Positions 62,956-64,000 of a stretch of DNA of 64,000 nucleotides are shown piece after piece. Numbering within the stretch: position 1 is the first letter of the stretch; each line of letters begins with the position of its first letter. The stretch comes from CAVYXK01 sp963708245. GTDB lineage: Bacteria > Pseudomonadota > Alphaproteobacteria > Acetobacterales > Acetobacteraceae. Made by a program: the position numbers and the translations under genes. A model generated the notes under the pieces. It saw only the letters and a list, made by a program, of their open reading frames with translations. It did no database searches and was not told the DNA's origin. The stretch covers positions 4,216,001-4,280,000 of the forward strand of contig OY970201.1 in NCBI GenBank assembly GCA_963708245.1, in the 5' to 3' direction.

Positions 62956-63957
62956 CTACACACCACTGGTCCGCCGTCTCTGTACATTGTCCAGATACAC
63001 CACCGCTGCGATCAGCAGACCCTCGATCACCATCTGCCAGAAGGAGTTTACCCCCAGCAGATTGGCGCCGTTGCCGATGGTGGTGAACAGGATGGCCCCA
63101 ATGAAGCATCCTGCGATTGTGCCGCGCCCGCCGAACAGGCTCGCCCCGCCCACCACAGCCGCGGCGATCGCCTGCAGCTCCGCCCCATACCCCGCATTGG
63201 GGTTGCCCATCGTCAGCCGGGCCACCAGCAGCATGCCGCTGACGGTGGCGAACACGGACGCCAGCCCATAGGCGACCAGCGTCACCTGGGTGACATTGAT
63301 GCCGACGCGCCTCGCCGCCTCGATATTGCTGCCGAGCGCATACATGTAGCGGCCCAGCCGCGTCGCTCCCAGCAGGTACTGCGATACCAACGCGAAGCCC
63401 AGCATGATCACGAACATGGTCGGGATGCCGAGGATCGAGGTGTTGGCCACGATCCCCAGCGACGGCGGGATCCCGGCCACCGTCATGCCACCCGAGATCA
63501 ACATCGTCAGCCCGCGGAAGCCTTGCAGCCCAGCCAGCGTCACGATGAAGGCCGGGATGCCCAGCCGATCGATCGCCAGCCCATTGACCACGCCGATCAC
63601 CAACCCAAGCAGCAGCGCCAGGAGCACTGCCAGGAACACGTTCATCCCGCCGGCCAGCATCATCGCGAAGGCGATGCCGGTCAGTCCGGCGACCGAGCCC
63701 ACCGACAGATCGATCCCCGCGGTAATGATGGTGAACAGCTGCCCGTACGCGATGATCGCATCGACGGAGACCTGCCGCATAATATTGAAGATGTTACCGG
63801 CGGTCAGGAAATAGGGCGAGGCGATCGCCAGCACGATCCACAACAGCACGGTGCAACCGGCGACCCACGTCTCGACCGGCAGGTTGTGGCGGATGCTCGC
63901 CGCAGCCTCTCGCTCGGGCACCGGTGCTGTTCGAGTGGATGTGGTCGCGCTGGCCAT
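62956..63957 (-). CDS. Ribose-type sugar ABC transporter permease (RbsC family)
   Basis: 333 residues from ATG at 63957. About ten hydrophobic helices; family segments NIFNIMRQVSVDAIIAYGQL, ITAGIDLSVGSVAGLTGIAF, GLAIDRLGIPAFIVTLAGLQ, MYALGSNIEAARRVGINVTQ, AIAAAVVGGASLFGGRGTIA. This is the RbsC/AraH group. Ends about 195 bp after the coiled-coil operon, convergently. An ATPase or binding-protein gene probably lies beyond 64000. Confidence 0.93.
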   Translation of the reverse strand: MASATTSTRTAPVPEREAAASIRHNLPVETWVAGCTVLLWIVLAIASPYFLTAGNIFNIMRQVSVDAIIAYGQLFTIITAGIDLSVGSVAGLTGIAFAMMLAGGMNVFLAVLLALLLGLVIGVVNGLAIDRLGIPAFIVTLAGLQGFRGLTMLISGGMTVAGIPPSLGIVANTSILGIPTMFVIMLGFALVSQYLLGATRLGRYMYALGSNIEAARRVGINVTQVTLVAYGLASVFATVSGMLLVARLTMGNPNAGYGAELQAIAAAVVGGASLFGGRGTIAGCFIGAILFTTIGNGANLLGVNSFWQMVIEGLLIAAVVYLDNVQRRRTSGV

Positions 63958-64000
63958 CGAACGCCTCGTTCGGCCCGTCAGTCTCCCAGGAAAGGAGTGA

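Overview
This is high-GC chromosomal DNA from an alphaproteobacterium, most likely Acetobacteraceae. The order ffh-rpsP-rimM-trmD-rplS-leuC-leuD-leuB, the many ABC importers for amines, peptides and sugars, the Tat-exported GMC dehydrogenase with a cytochrome c, and several DUF1127 proteins all fit. No rRNA, tRNA, CRISPR array or insertion sequence was recognised. Genus cannot be given from sequence alone.

Layout. 1-2573 (minus): a peptide-type ABC importer (permease cut by the window edge, binding protein frameshifted). 2762-10152 (plus): a tight operon of a two-subunit FAD amine dehydrogenase and a Rieske oxygenase, followed by hutH and hutU. 10154-15457: decayed genes around an intact LivK-type binding protein and a thioesterase. 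15458-19271: tautomerase, SDR, cupin, DUF2255 and DUF1127 genes with a divergent LysR regulator. 19320-21335: an isoaspartyl-methyltransferase-like fusion protein divergent from a sigma factor and its small partner. 21423-27283: an amidohydrolase with a complete spermidine/putrescine-type ABC importer. 27374-34154: LysR/DUF1127 pair, lactate permease with a frameshifted D-lactate dehydrogenase, and a lone sugar-binding protein. 34266-43305: thiL, an MFS carrier, a lactonase-like hydrolase, two tandem OmpA-type proteins, and a cytochrome c/VOC/Tat subunit/GMC dehydrogenase operon. 43613-50908: the translation and leucine housekeeping block. 50923-54584: hydantoinase-type hyuBA, with hyuA carrying a stop. 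54746-55458: fragments of a Liv permease, an EACC1 protein and a caspase. 55762-62761: an operon of five coiled-coil-rich proteins of unknown function. 62956-64000: a ribose-type permease.

How genes work together. The first operon could demethylate an N-methylated amino acid (Rieske enzyme, then FAD dehydrogenase) and pass a histidine product to HutH and HutU; hercynine or another N-methylhistidine is a plausible but unproven substrate. The 55.7-62.8 kb operon matches no family I know and is the best candidate for an undescribed system, the more so because it sits beside the wreck of an EACC1/caspase conflict module.

A striking window-wide property is the number of interrupted genes. At least five recognisable genes need removal of exactly one base to restore the expected protein (1243, 13344, 32380, 37731, about 55280), and two or three more junctions in unknown genes show the same +1 offset. 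Some lesions cannot be read errors of this kind (two stops plus a 13-bp tandem duplication in one oxygenase gene). Resequencing is needed to separate assembly error from real decay. Two families of short GC-rich palindromic repeats are scattered between genes, and two copies reach into coding sequence (rimM 3' end, permease gene 5' end).
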